This document shows, in pieces, positions 34,601 through 48,100 of a stretch of DNA of 64,000 bases. The number at the start of each line of letters is the position of its first letter. Within the stretch, counting starts at the first letter, position 1. The DNA is taken from contig OW203763.1 in NCBI GenBank assembly GCA_934045905.1, positions 20,754,608-20,818,607 of the forward strand, written 5' to 3'. The translations under genes and the position numbers were made by a program. This DNA comes from Leuctra nigra (lineage: Eukaryota > Arthropoda > Insecta > Plecoptera > Leuctridae). The notes under the pieces were generated by a model that was not told the origin of the DNA, searched no databases, and was given only the letters and a program-made list of their open reading frames with translations.

Positions 34601-37600
34601 CGAGATGCCGAAGTTTGCGCAGACCGAGGAAAGTGCCGGGTAGAATGGTGGTGATGCTGTTACGACTCAGATCCAAGGTTTCGAGGTACTGATGAGATGC
34701 CAAGTTAGAGCTTTCCAATGTCTGAAACAATTAGAATGAATGAGTACGTGGTGCATAGTCTCCGGAATAAAAAATATAAGCTCTATAGAATGTGCTAAAT
34801 AAACTGTTATACCTACTTTACTTTGATTGCTTGCTAGAGTTTGGTATAGAGGTATTCTCATAATTAGTTTCAAAATTATATGAATTATGTTTAGAATCCG
34901 ATTATGAAATCGTTCTCAGAGACCAATGTTGACTTTAATACACCATGCATTGTGGTATTAGTTTTTAAAAAATAATTATTAACGTTAGAATTCACATTAA
35001 CAAAAATAATAGGTATCTTATATATAATTGATGTGCGAAAAAATATTACGAATTAGTAAAACATATTATAGCGAGCAACAAAAGTGTTACAGTTAGATTA
35101 TTAAATCTAATTAATCTTCATAATGGTACTTATTGTATTGCGGACATGTTCTGGGTTTACAATCTAGCCCTGCCCCAACAATAAGCAAATAATAGTGTTA
35201 GAATATATTGCTGTAGTACAAGCCATGGGAATGTTCTTTCATCGAGGATAAATGATAATTAATCACTAACACTAATTCAATTATAACAATGTATGAAGCT
35301 TCTTTTTACAGAAAGGAGTCACAGATAACAATCTAAAAAAATCTCATGCTTTCACCTCCTTCGTAGACAATTCTTTCAAAGAAGGTGCAAATTAATGAAG
35401 TATACGCATTTCTGTAAACTCAAGTGCGTGACCTAGAAAGCAACAAAAAGGAAACTTACTTGAATCAGATTTGAGGAGATGTTCAAATGTTTCAAATGAA
35501 TGAAGAATTTCATTGCGATTGTTGGAAACTCTGAGACGAAATTCTCGGAGAGATCCAATCGATCGAGATTCTCAACTCCTTGGAAGACATCACTGTTGAA
35601 TCTTGTGAAACGATTATGTTTTAGATTCAATGATCTCAGCTTCGATAGTCCAGTTAATGAGCCGCCTTCGAGTGATGTAAGAAGATTATGGCTCAAGTCG
35701 ATGGCTTCCAGCATCTTCTGCGCTTGGAATGCGCCGACTCCGACAGAACCTGCAGGTAACATCGACATGGTTCAATGAGATTCAAAACAATCATTATTGT
35801 AATTGAGTTTTTACTAAGTCGATTAAGAAATGAGATATCTCAATTATGCTGGTTTTTTGTTGAGATTGAAATATAATTAGGGGGAGAAAATATCTTGATT
35901 CATAAAATTCATAAAATAAATTTACTCAAAAATAACAAAATGCGGGACCTATTATAATTTAATCAAGAATGAAAATGAAACAACAGTATTTATAAACACG
36001 AAAGAAATACTGTTGGAAATTGTGCTAGGCCTTTCAAACAAGATACCTCTATGCCGTTATTCAATTTATATTAATTTTATTTCGTATTCTCCTGGTAACT
36101 GTTTTCCGCTCTAATTTGCGGCTTTTGAATGTAAAATTGAAGACATTGGATGTGGTATAAAGATATTTCAGAAAGACAACATTTCAGATTGTTTTATTCA
36201 TTAAGTAGTCCGCTGTCGTTGTTATCAAAACCAACTCAAATATAACAAAATTGTCTAGAAAATACTCTTGTTATAACAGAATCTAGATTTTAGTTCTTTA
36301 ACATAAAACAAATACTTTATTATGGATGGAGACGAAGATAAATAGATGAAGAAAGTCGTACGGAACGTGCCCCTTTCATGTCCAACATTATTTAGCCTTT
36401 CAATTATATACTGCACCCATTATCTAATTAGAGCAAAATACAATTACAATTAGATAGAATTTAATAAATCTTCGCCGTCTTTGAGACAAACACTCTGTCA
36501 AATTTTTCATATTTTCCGTTATTTCAGAGTTGTGAAGAAATTTGGAAACACAGAAACATTTCGAAAAAAATATATAACAATCCTTACCTATTCGATTGTC
36601 TTTGAGTGACAACAGTCGCAGCCCTCTGGGTCCATTAATTGACGCTGTTGGTACAGCCGTGATGCTGTTTCTGTCCAGGATCAACTTCTGGAGGTTGACA
36701 CATCCTTTCAAAAGACCCTCTTCGATGCCCTTGATCAAGTTGCCACTCAGATCGAGGACTCGAAGCTGTTCCAGGTCGTGGAACTCACTGCTCGAGAAGA
36801 TGGGGTTCAAGTTGTCACCGAGAAGATTGTCAGAGAGGAGAAGCACTTCCAGCGTGTCCTGAAGTCCGAGGAAGAGTCTGGAGAGAAAGAAACAGATCAG
36901 TGAATGTTAGAAGGAAAGATGAAAACTGAAAAAACGGTGAATCGGTGAAACAGTGAAAACTGAATGTATGAAACGCAGACGTTTTTGGCAAAAGTGTTTG
37001 TAATCGTTTCCTGTAAGTTTTCTCAAAAACGTTTAGACAATTTCAGAGTCAGACACCAACGTAATAAAAACTCTCTCTAGGATCTACACCAGTACTATGT
37101 CAATTAAATAAAGATAATACCTCGGCACAATAGTTCGGGGATGATTCTACCCCCCCCCCCCCCCCCCTTCAGGTGCACACTGACCAGGTCAGTGTAAATG
37201 CTCGTAAATATTGTGCCGAGGTTTTATTTTTTTATTTAATTGACATAGTACTGGTGTAGACCCTAGAGAGAGTTTTTATTAAATCAATACCCATAGTATA
37301 TAGTATCTTCGTTTATTTAAAGACACCAACTCGTGTCGTATTTGTATTCAAACGTTTTTTAGTACTACATTGTAAAACCCACATTAATACAAACGTTTTT
37401 GGCACCATGACGTTCGATTTTAATTTTAGTATACTGATGTGCTGTAAAATCTAAGATTTTAGATTTTTAATGGAAGATGAGACGTTTGAATTGCAACAAA
37501 TGCTATGAATTTCAAATCCAGCTCCTTTTTATGCAACATATAACTTCACAAACAATTTTAGGAGATCAAATGTTTTTAAAATGTTGTCAATGCACAAAGG

Positions 37601-38723
37601 GTTGGTATTAAATCTCTACAACTTTGTTGCCATCTTCTTCGTGGCGAAAAAAATTATTTAAATGGCAGAGGTTTTCGTTGGTTATCCTTCATCTGAATTA
37701 GCCTATAATGGCGTTGATAAATGTATGAGAAAGACCACGTAGCAGAAGATAACAGATAATGCTCGTTTTCTATTAGTTGGGATCCTGGCAAAACTAAATC
37801 ATGGGACCTACTCTTGAACGAAAACGAAATAATTCCGGTCTGGAATCATTCCACGATAAGGATAACATGGAATGATTCCAGGCCGGAATGATTTCGTTTT
37901 CGTTCTAGGAGGCCATCAGGACGGAAGATCCTGACTTAGACTGAACTTTGAACTTGAATCAGAGTCCAACGTGCGCTGATCCCTGAGCTCTCTCGGTTTC
38001 AACACATTCTAATAATGTAAAAGATGTATTCGTTCCACTCTACACACCATGCATTCGCTATTTATTCATGAGATTGCGGATATAAACCCAACCAAACGTT
38101 GTAAAAGTACAGTTCGATGATTTTCGTCCACAAGTTAATATTTGCGTAAGAAAACTCTTGACTGATTCCCAAGCATTTATGACACCTGGTTTCAATGCAC
38201 ATATTAAAATTTTGATTTTTGTAGCAATACTTTAAACCAATTTACAATTTGCGCATTGGTTGCGAAAAAATTATCTCATGTGATTTTTATAAATGCATTT
38301 GTATTAGTTTTCCTTGTAAATTATACATGTAATTTTACAAGTTTACATAATATAATCTGCTGTCATTATGTGTTGATATTCCCAACTAATTTCAAAAACT
38401 ACTTACCTATCCGTCAATCTTCTCAGTAAATTTCCAGAGAAGTCAATTTTATTGAGCGGTAAATTTGCTGCTGTGAATGCCTGCGTCGGCAGAGCTTGGT
38501 GTCCTACATTCTTATGGCTGAAGGAAACAATTGGTGCTCTATACGGAAACACCGGTAGATTCCTTGTGAAGACAATGTTGTCGCAATCCATGTGAATGCC
38601 ATCCGAGGCGATGTCGATTTCACACCGACATGGGAGTCGGAGCTCGGCATGGATCTCGGCGCAAGGCTGGACGAACGCCGACGCCGAGCAGAAAGCGCCG
38701 AGGAGCAGGTAGGCTAGCAGCAT
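31635..38723 (-). CDS. Artichoke/chaoptin-family LRR transmembrane protein
   Basis: A large cell-surface adhesion or matrix protein of 1327 aa. Coding exons on the minus strand are 38723-38407, 36877-36588, 35749-35460 and 34721-31635; phases agree and the last exon alone codes 1028 residues. A signal peptide, MLLAYLLLGAFCSASA, is followed by a cysteine cap (PCAEIHAELRLPCRC). Roughly forty 23-25-residue LxxLxLxxN repeats follow, then a C-terminal cap beginning CNC at about residue 1107. A Thr-rich stalk (about 1150-1165), a single membrane helix (about 1211-1236) and a proline-rich cytoplasmic tail of 91 residues complete the protein. Insect homologues are usually named protein artichoke, needed in the fly for ciliated sense organs, or chaoptin-like, photoreceptor adhesion. 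The membrane helix with tail differs from the GPI-anchored chaoptin. The exact orthologue is inferred. The ATG lies three bases after an acceptor TTTGTTCAG. Confidence 0.88.
37064..37279. mobile_element. TA-flanked palindromic MITE with poly(C) core (216 bp)
   Basis: Arms of about 75 bp start ATAAAAACTCTCTCTAGG on the left and end with the inverse, and differ at few sites. TA dinucleotides flank both ends (37062-37063, 37280-37281). The loop holds 18 C (37150-37167). No coding capacity. It lies in the first intron of the LRR gene. Confidence 0.85.
37816..37907. repeat. Hairpin inverted repeat in LRR-gene intron
   Basis: Arms of about 38 bp start GAACGAAAACGAAATAATTC on the left and end with the inverse, with two mismatches. 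The spacer is about 14 bp. Each arm also contains the short palindromic motif TGGAATGATTCCA. Confidence 0.85.
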
Positions 38724-39228
38724 CGTCTGAACAAATTTACACCAAGATTCAGAAATAAAATTATAATTAGTGGGACTTAGGCCAAAGTATAACTTTTATA
38801 TCAATTCATAGTCTTCAGATAAATATGTTGATGGAATTAATAAAATACACAATTGAGATGTCCGTCATTGTTTATTACAATACAACATCACCTCAAACCC
38901 CACAAGAAAATAATTATGCAAGTAAGTTAAATTTTCAGTTGTACCTAATAATAACAATTTGTAGTACAATATGTTAACGTTTACATATACATTGTTTTGC
39001 CAAATTAATTTTTAAACTGACTGGCATTTATATTTTTAATTAAATATATCCTGAACTACCAATCAGAAGCACAAAGATGCTCCAAAACATTCCAAAAAGT
39101 TCTTTAACCCTTTATTTAAAATTTTTAGGTTAATTTGTGGTGATGATCGTCTTAATTTCAAGAATCTGTTAATCGTTACCTCAAGATGGACGAGATGAAA
39201 GATTCTGATGGACAGACATGGAGATGGT

Positions 39229-39384
39229 CTAGAAACTGATCTCAGACGGACATTTATCACGTCTTACCACGAAGGGTTTGAGATTCAGGAGAATGGAATG
39301 GGGGCAAATGCTGAATGCCACAACCACAACGATCGGCTCCACCCAATACACAGCACGTTCAAGAACATAATCCGCTCCTTGCAT
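39229..39384 (-). pseudogene. Possible SLC46-like exon fragment (51 aa)
   Basis: A 51-codon minus-strand frame in a locally GC-rich block starts MQGADYVLERAVYW and continues VEPIVVVVAFSICPHSILLN and RRDKC. The pattern VEP, then a hydrophobic helix, then a basic residue and cysteine resembles the first membrane segment of insect SLC46/proton-coupled folate transporter-like proteins. It ends at a TAG and no other SLC46 exon is seen on this strand. It could be a broken gene copy, a lone exon, a 5' exon of the LRR gene, or chance. A plus-strand frame overlaps it (39208-39528). Confidence 0.25.
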
Positions 39385-40134
39385 TGCAACTGCAACGCAA
39401 CTTGCTTTGGAGGTTGGATAAAAGTGAACGATATGATGAATAATATGGCAATTCTAAGTTATATAATCAAGGTTGAGTATCTATTTGTAAACCTAAAACT
39501 TGCCTTCATAAAGTTTATCTTAAATTGACTTTTGGTTGTCTGATTTCCGTCTTTCTTTTCTTATAACTAATTAGTAATTACACATTTGTTTGTGTCTCTC
39601 CATGAACTTTTTCAATTCTCATGCATACGCTTGGAGATGAGCTACGTGTCGCTTTGTGGATGAATGTTTAACTGTAATCTTTGTGACTTGACTATCAATA
39701 AACAAGTTATATAATAAGTTGTCGGTACATCATTTAAATACAAGCTCATGAGATGCAAAGAGGAAGTAATCTGGCCTCTGGCAGAGCAAGTCATATTGGT
39801 ATTTTATTTTTTAATAAGGACCGGGTCTCTAATATTCTGATTCAAATTATGCTTCTGCTTCAATGTATCTCTTACAACTACGAATGTCAGAAAAATTATT
39901 TGTTACATTTAAGCTGCTCTGTTCTGCATCGTTGCTATCATTAGTATACTTTTTCTGATTATTATCAGAATTATTGATGTGTGACTGATAGCGAAAAAGT
40001 ATTGTGAGAAAGAAAGCGATAGTGATAGTGACTAATTAATAGCAGCCCAGCAAATACCCCAATTAACACACAAATTTGCAGGAAAATCATTAAAATCCTT
40101 GGACGGCTGGGTAGTGAGCGTGGCCTTGAAGAGT

Positions 40135-40460
40135 TTTTTAATAGATTTTTATCAATATCTTTTACCAATGTAATTGTTCACAAAATAGGGCTTTGTACGA
40201 GTATTCAGAACAGTTCAATGCAAATAATTTCATAATTTGGAATAAGTTTAGTTTTATTTTGTCCAACAGATGTTTAGTGCCATAATTTTACTAATTTTCG
40301 GGCACTAAACGTCTGTAGGACACTGGACAAAGTAAATCTAATACACCATTACAAGCTATGGAATTATTTTCATTGAACTGTTCGGAATACTCGTACAAAG
40401 CCTTATTTTGTTAACAATTACATTGGTAAAAGTTATTGATAAAAATCGATAAAAAGAAAT
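40135..40460. repeat. Long foldback palindrome (about 325 bp)
   Basis: The two halves are inverted copies almost throughout, with about 150-bp arms. Shared blocks include TTTTACCAATGTAATTGTT, GGCTTTGTACGAGTATTC, GAACAGTTCAATG and GTTTAGTGCC. The centre is near 40290. No reading frame of note. It is probably a foldback DNA transposon. Transcribed, it would form a long RNA hairpin. Confidence 0.85.
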
Positions 40461-43400
40461 CGATCAATCATTGCTTTAAAGAATGATCATCAATCTATCT
40501 GTCTACCTACACGAACAACACCATTTTAAAACTAAAACGTAATTAAATTCAATGACAACGTATACACTTCGTAGGGAGTAGGTATAGTAGCAAGTAGTAC
40601 CACAGTTGCTAATTTTTACAAATGGTGTATGGTACAGTATGAATGGGAAATGTCAATAAATTGAATAAGCCTACTCTAAGGACATCGTCGAGCCTCTGTA
40701 ATGTGTCTAAACATTTAGAAAATATCTCTGGTCGCTCAGCAGATATATTTTAATTTGTAAAAATGTAAATCAGGAAAAAATTGTATTGTCTTGCAAACCT
40801 TGCTCATAGACATTTTTCACACGAAATAGAATTCATATTATCAAAAGTAATCAACCTTCACCATTGAATTAAGCAAAATGGCTTGTAAAATGAATGTCAT
40901 ATTTTCATGCACTTGAATGTATAAATTCCATCTCTTCAGAGAAAGCGAGAAATTAAGATACGTAATAAAATAAGTGGAAACTTTATATTCTGAGTGCAAT
41001 TTTTAATTTTAGTTACATAATAGTTTGACGCAAGCATTAGGAGTCGGCTGTACCCTGAGGTAAATCCAGACGATGAATTTTATACATTATCTTTATAACT
41101 TTCGAATCATTTGAATGATTTACAATGTGAAAAAGAAGTTTTATGACATGTATCATTATAATCACTCTCATCTCATTTTGAAATGCCAAATCATGTGCTT
41201 AAAATAGAGCTTAAAATATTAAATTTTTTCGGCCATAAAAGTTGTGTTTAAAAGTTCATATTCATATTTCTATACTCAAGTTGTATCTATAATAACTAAT
41301 AAGTACTATAATTAAATATAATAATTAAATTGTATATCAGTTAAATGGTTCAAAATATCTAAAATATTATGTTTTATTTTGTTTATTTGTTTGTTTATTT
41401 CCCCTCCCCTCTTCCTAGTATTGTCTGTCGGTACTGCCATAAAGGCAGGTAGGTACTGCTTTTGTTGTGATAATGATGACCTACACCTATTTACTCTAAT
41501 AACACCTTGCTTTTGAAACCTATAATCAATAGGTGTCATTGGCCCGAAATTTGACAAAAGAATGCATTCGTGGGTGTCCTCAGGCACTTGTTACCTCTAT
41601 TATAATCATCCTCTTACTTCTTGTTTTTTTTTCAAGAAGCATGTCCACACTGTCCTTTACGAAGAGTGAAACAGAAACAGGTAGAAGTGCTATTGCCGAT
41701 CCCGATGTGGATGTAGTTGTAGCAATGCGGAATGTAAAGGTAGTAGAGTGAGAGAGCATGATTGGGCCCGGTCAACGATCTCGAATCAAGTTCCAGCGAG
41801 GCCGCGGGAAAAGTGTTCTAAGGAGCTAGCTGATTTATACTTATAGTGGGCCCTACATACCTTCTTACCGCGACTTTCCTATATACGTTTCTTGTCTTAC
41901 ATCATATTATTTACCAGTCGAAAATGTCAATACCGTTATGTTAGGAACTAGCGAAGATTTCGTCTGCTTTTGAAATTAGATAGCAATTATTATAGTGAGT
42001 GAGTTGGCTATTATTATTTGAAGATGATATGAAATAATTATAATAATTACATAAATTGTTCTTAGTGTGTTGCACTTTTGTTTTTCGTGGTTTTAATATG
42101 ACAAAAGGTTTTTATCACATCAAATCCGTCTTCACATCTAGAATGAAGTACCTACTGTGAATGTCATTTTTTATCATTATAACTAGCACATGGAACAATG
42201 ACAGTTCTGTGGTGACAAATGACATTGTTGCACATAGCATGTTCCAGTGACTTGCAAAGAACAATGGACATAATATTAGTACCATATTTAGCATGCATCC
42301 ATCAAATAAAATATTATATTTTACACAACTCCAAAAAATTATATTTCAACAATTCTAATTTTTATACGTTTTCTTTTTAATTACATTAGGAAGGAAATAA
42401 AATGTTTTGTTGTAGTGTACAAGAATAAATTATATTTATGCAAACTTACCAAATAATCAAGGGAAGCAAACGAAACGTTACACAGTATTACACCAAAATA
42501 TTGTCGCTTTGTTGCAGTTTCAACTCATTGTTGCAAGGAGCACAACGTAACCAATGACAAAACACTGAATTTTCATTCGCACTAGACGTATTCACTCAAA
42601 TGAAGTATAAATGGAGTTAAATTCTATCACTTCCTCTAATCCAACGTTTTTACACGTTTTTATAAAAAATAATTAATTTCTCCGTCCGTTCTTGCCACTT
42701 TTAACTACATTTGCTGAGTGAAGGTGTTGCTACTCGGTGTAAAGATCACCGACTGTTATGTTCTTGAATAGAACGGCAATCTTACCACTCCCGAGCCGTC
42801 CACATTCACTTGACTGGCTGGTGCTACTCGGTTTAACGGTATAAAGTTGAACCGGCTATCGTTTAGCTTCTTGGATGCCTGCACACATTCTTGCCATTCA
42901 TAGATTATGAAAAACGATCTTCACTTTTAATGACTACATAATTTTTAGATTATTAGTTCCTTCATACAAACGAGACATGAGTTCATTTGAAGAGAATAGA
43001 GGATATTGCGTAAAAGTGTTAATAGGTACATTATAAAATATGGTAATTTTGTTTTCGTATTTATTTACACGAAATATTTTTTAAAAAAATCCGACTTACA
43101 AAGATGCACAATTCAGATAATAATAAATATTAAATATAATTGGAATGCTAACGCTGTATTTTTGGTGCCATCAAGCCATGAGCGAATCAAGCATGTTTTA
43201 ATATTTTATTTTCTATCAATTAAATATCTATCCCAAAAATTTCTTTTCATAAATGCATGTTTCAAAATATAGATCATGGCATAATATGTTTCAATGCTTC
43301 TAGCACATTAGTAAAATTCGTGATATGCATTTCAATTATTGAACAAAATAGCATGGTGCAACCTTTGTGCAATATGGAACAAGGTTACCTTCAAAATCCG

Positions 43401-45178
43401 CATAATACACCACAAAGATAGTACCTATAAAGGATTCAGGAATCATAAAATAATACAAGGGGATTATAGCTTAAGGATACCATTCAACTTAATACATAAT
43501 TTACTTTTACATGTTTTATTCATATTTTTGAAATACATTTAAAGGCTTTCACAGAGTATTGATTAAGATAGTGATTATAAAATGATGTGTTAAATCGACA
43601 GGCTTCTAAGCAAGGTATCGGAGGAAATCTGAGTATTTTAGAACTCGTGCCAAGTCATCATTTAAGCTTGTGTACTTGTACAATAGCGTCGTAATTAAGA
43701 GGGAATAAAAATTGTATAATTTATAATACGTTATAATTTGGAAAGTTGAATTGCGTACAGCCCATGGCCAATGTCACATTAGATGGATATTAGCAGACAT
43801 GCACGTCTAGACTATTACACGTACAATATATGCAACTAGAGAGTGGAAATTTCTCAAAACTCGTAAATAATTTACGTAGTACATAATGTAATTCTGTAAT
43901 GTGTAAACTATTTGTGACTTGTATTTCAATTTGAGAAAAGATTTTTCGTCTGTAATCCCATTTCCAAATGAATAACCCTATCACAATTTCTTTAGAAAAA
44001 TAAATGTCGTTCAATAAAAATACATTCACATAAACTAAAAAGAAATAAAGAGTTGTATACAAACAATCATGTCAAATAAATATATTAAAGTAAATCTTTG
44101 AAATTCAAGAAACTTGAGAAACTTGAAATATGTATAAATACATTATTTTTGTTGAGTGATTAATAGCTTAGAAATTCAGAGTGTACACTTAAAACTTGAG
44201 TGCAAAACTACTAATTTGTTTTTTCAGACTTGTGTCAAAAAAACAATCCAAAAATTGTAAAAACAGTGAAGTAGGTAGGTAGGCTTCAACAGTTTCTATA
44301 AAAAAAATGTTTAAAGGAACTTTAAAAGGTACATCACAAACTTATATTTTGTGGCTTGACTACATCAGTGATATTGCTGCCTGAGAGTCAAAAGTATCCT
44401 CCTAATCAAAAAATATTATAAAACATACAGATTTCTGGGGAGAGAGAAAGAGAAAAAGGGAAATATGTTCAAAAGACCAATAAAAATATGGCCAAAGCTG
44501 CAATAGTTTTGCCTCAAAAAAAGCCTTTTTAACTTGTCAATAAGATAGATACTCTATTATAATGTGTTACTTCATTTAAATTCCGCCTAAAATCAATTCA
44601 TAAAACAGTGTACCTATGAAGTACCTACTGTACCAAGCGTGGGACTAACGATACAATTTTGTAGCATATTTTGCATACAATATTCTCAATATGCCATCAA
44701 GTACTATTAGGACTATAAAACATAACCCAGAGTCATTATTCAGACATTCAATTTAATACGATTTGATTCTACGCTTTTCTGTAGTTACATTAGCTAATAT
44801 TTCCTATAATGCTAAGGACAAAAATCTATTTAGGCATATAGGTAAATAATGTGTATTTTGCTCTCTAAAAAAAGCTGACTCTAAGTGCTGTAAAGTCTAA
44901 GATTCAAAAAAACCAACTGTACAAGTGTCTGTAGAAAAAATGGCAATGGGTTGAAAAAGTTTGAAAATAGTTAAAAGGGTGTTTACACAATAAAATTAAA
45001 GTTGCAAATACGATTTTAGAAAAAAAAGAAACTCAAGATCAATAAACCATTGGCAGCATAAGTTCGAAGCTTCACATAGCAACAATATAGATTGGTTCAC
45101 AAGTGGACTTGTTAAAAGTCTCATAAATAAAACTCTACACCTAAGAACCAACGTATTGTGTTTCCATCGACGCTTGTT

Positions 45179-48100
45179 CTAATTGCCAAATCTAAAGAAA
45201 GAGCTGAATCCAATGGTATTGTTGCGAGAGAATCGCCCCATACGACGAAGACGGCCTGAAATAAAACCAAACAAAAATTAGTTTATCAAATATATCAATC
45301 GGAATGAGTAAAATTTAAAATGTATAATTTGGAACAATTATTCATTTTAATTACAAAAAGGAAACTTCAAGTTAAAACATTAACTTCCACTCTAAACTAT
45401 ATTTACATAATGGCTAACTACGAACTGCCCTGATTTGTGTTGCATTATCTAACTACTTGAAAGGAATTCTCCTCCAAATAACTAGTATTATATTAACATA
45501 CCCTCATATAAGCACCATTTATAAAAATACAAACTTACAAAGTTATTACATAAAAACTAGAACTAAGTAATAAATGAATATCAATTAAACAAATTGCTAT
45601 AGCATGATACAGTTTTTTAATTCTAAAAGCAATGATGTTCAAATGATTTGAATTGAGGCAGGAAAGATTTGACACTGAACCTTATAAAGGCAGCTTATTG
45701 CGAGACAGAGAGTTAACCAATGGCAGTAGGGTTGGGCGAACCGGTTCGAAACCTGACCGAACCTGCTTTAGATGTTCGCCAACCGAATCTTAAAATGCCA
45801 CCAACATTTCGTTCCAGTATAGTGTTCTAGATAGAAAGCTGTGTGACAAAGAAGCCAAAGAAGAAATAATACAAATTGTTACAGTTAATTAATCATTTTA
45901 ATTTAATTTTACTTTCTGACATTTTCTTCGTGCATAAATTACAAAGGAAGAAACTATAAAATGCAAATTCCACTTGTATACACGATGCCAAACAATGTTT
46001 GATGTTATTTGTGCAAGTCATGACTGTAATAACTGTGATAAAACCACTGCAGGTAAAAAAGGCCAGAGGTTCGGTTCAAATGTTCGGTTAAATATTTAAA
46101 GTTCGGTTCGAGGTTCGGTTCGGTTAAAAAATATGAGGTTCGTTCGCCCAACCCTAAATGGCAGGGTATTTGCTCCAAAGGAATCAATTAAATCAATTGA
46201 TAAGTCATCCATTCATCCATACCAGAGTAAAGAATCTAGAAAAAGTAGAACCCAAATGGCAGGTTTCGCAAATTAAGAACATGAGTTTCTAACTCTTGCT
46301 CCAACAAATGTGGATTCATTGCATCAAGAATAATGACTAGTTTTCATGACACCGTATATTAAATCTTTGTTTTGAGGAACCTGCCACTAATGAGTGTGCA
46401 TTGCAAAATCGGGCATGATTAATCATTAGCGTTGACGGTTTCATTTTCTGCTACACTTTACGGCTCAATTGCAGGTTTTCATGGAAGCTGTAAGTGAGTG
46501 ACAAATAAAATAGCAATAATGTTTACTAAAATAATACAGTCAAAAGTAAATAGCTACAGTATGAACATTATTGCTGTGAGTAATTTAATTTGTCTCACAA
46601 ACTTCCAAAACCCAATAGGTACCTACTACCTACTATTAATAATATTACTTCATAACAGCTTCCATAATGAACCATATTATATACATTATATTATTTTGAT
46701 TTATAATTGACTGCCTTATTTGAATAAACAAAATGCTGCAGTAAAAAAACATAGCACACCACACACAAGGGCATGACAAGTCACAAACTAAAGGCTATTA
46801 TAGAGAATGCTGTACAGTGTAGGTATCTGTGTGTAGTGGCATATTTGTATCGTTGTCTCTCATTCCTCGTGTGTGCATTGTTGGAGAAGAAAGAATTATT
46901 CACCCTAGCTATCATGTGATATAATTTCTATAGGCAAGTGTAATTGACACTAACTGTTACTTATAAATCAAATGCAACGTAATAAAAGTCGGATAGATTT
47001 CATTCAGAATTATTAATTCAAAATACCTACTGCATACTGTTAATTTAACATTAGCACTTAGAATTAGTTCATTCAAAAGGCATGCCAATATAAAAATGCA
47101 ACAGAAATCGGACAGGACATCTAGCATGTTTAATTTGTGACTCCTCTCAATAGCTCTTCTACAACGCTCAGTCTACTATCAGGATTTATGTGTAATTTGA
47201 AAGAAAGTAAAATAAAACATTGCCTAATTTGAGGACATATTATCAACTAATATTTATTTTAGCCACGACACTACCCTGCTTCTCTAGGATTTTAAAATAA
47301 AGACTATAATATAATAGTCTTCTTAGTTTTCGAAAATAATATTTCAACCCCAAATACCATCTCTGCTCTTCATCACTTTCTAAGACCCTACCGTAATCTG
47401 CTAACTAAAGTTACATACAATGAGGTGACACTTGGATTGAATGAAATTTAAGAAATTAAAATAGCCTTGCTGGAGAATACACCAATCATGATTTGATGTT
47501 TGTACAAAGTAAGTACTCTGGAAGTGACCTCATTCGATGTAACTATGTTTTCTAGCTGATGAGCCGATGTTAAAATAATCAAATGAATTAGTAATTATAA
47601 AAAGTGATAGATATGGATGGTATGTACTACCTATTAAAGTCATCATCGTATTACGAGCTTGTAGCCTCGATTCGAGACAGTCGTACTGGAAACAAAACAA
47701 CACGAATTCAGACAACTCTCGAGAGGGCACAATTGAATGCAGGGTACAGACAACATTGTGCCGCGTTACCAATTATCTTAATCAATTGATTTAGAACATA
47801 TTTATCTACAATTATAGATTTATTTAATATTTTAAAGATATTTATTAATTCAATTATCATTATTTCGTTACACCACAAAAGAAGATGCATAGCCTTTTGT
47901 TCACAGAACCATAATACGAATACAAATATTCATATGCATTAAAATTCTGGGACTTTTGAAGGTCTTGACAATTAGCTTGCATATAATTAAAAGGTGTAAA
48001 GGACATCCTGAAATAATTTTAAATATTCTTGATAAATATTAATTATTAAAAACAATTCCTCGATTATATACTGAAGGTATAAAAAATAATTGGTAACACT

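Larger units (their letters stand above)
38724..45178. other. Intergenic / 5' region of LRR gene and 3' region of tropomodulin
   Basis: Upstream of the LRR start codon on the minus strand, a candidate non-coding exon ends at a strong donor ATTTG|GTAAGT at about 42450. The GC-richer block to its right, 42480-42860, may be the LRR promoter. Sequence from about 43 to 45.1 kb may include the tropomodulin 3' UTR. The palindrome at 40135-40460 and the SLC46-like fragment at 39229-39384 are listed separately. Nothing else was recognised. Confidence 0.4.

Noticed and set aside
32068..34692. Several 60-105-codon plus-strand frames
   Set aside because: All are antisense shadows of the large LRR exon on the minus strand.
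41533..41751. 72-codon frame with a hydrophobic stretch
   Set aside because: AT-rich chance frame without splice support or similarity that I can recognise.
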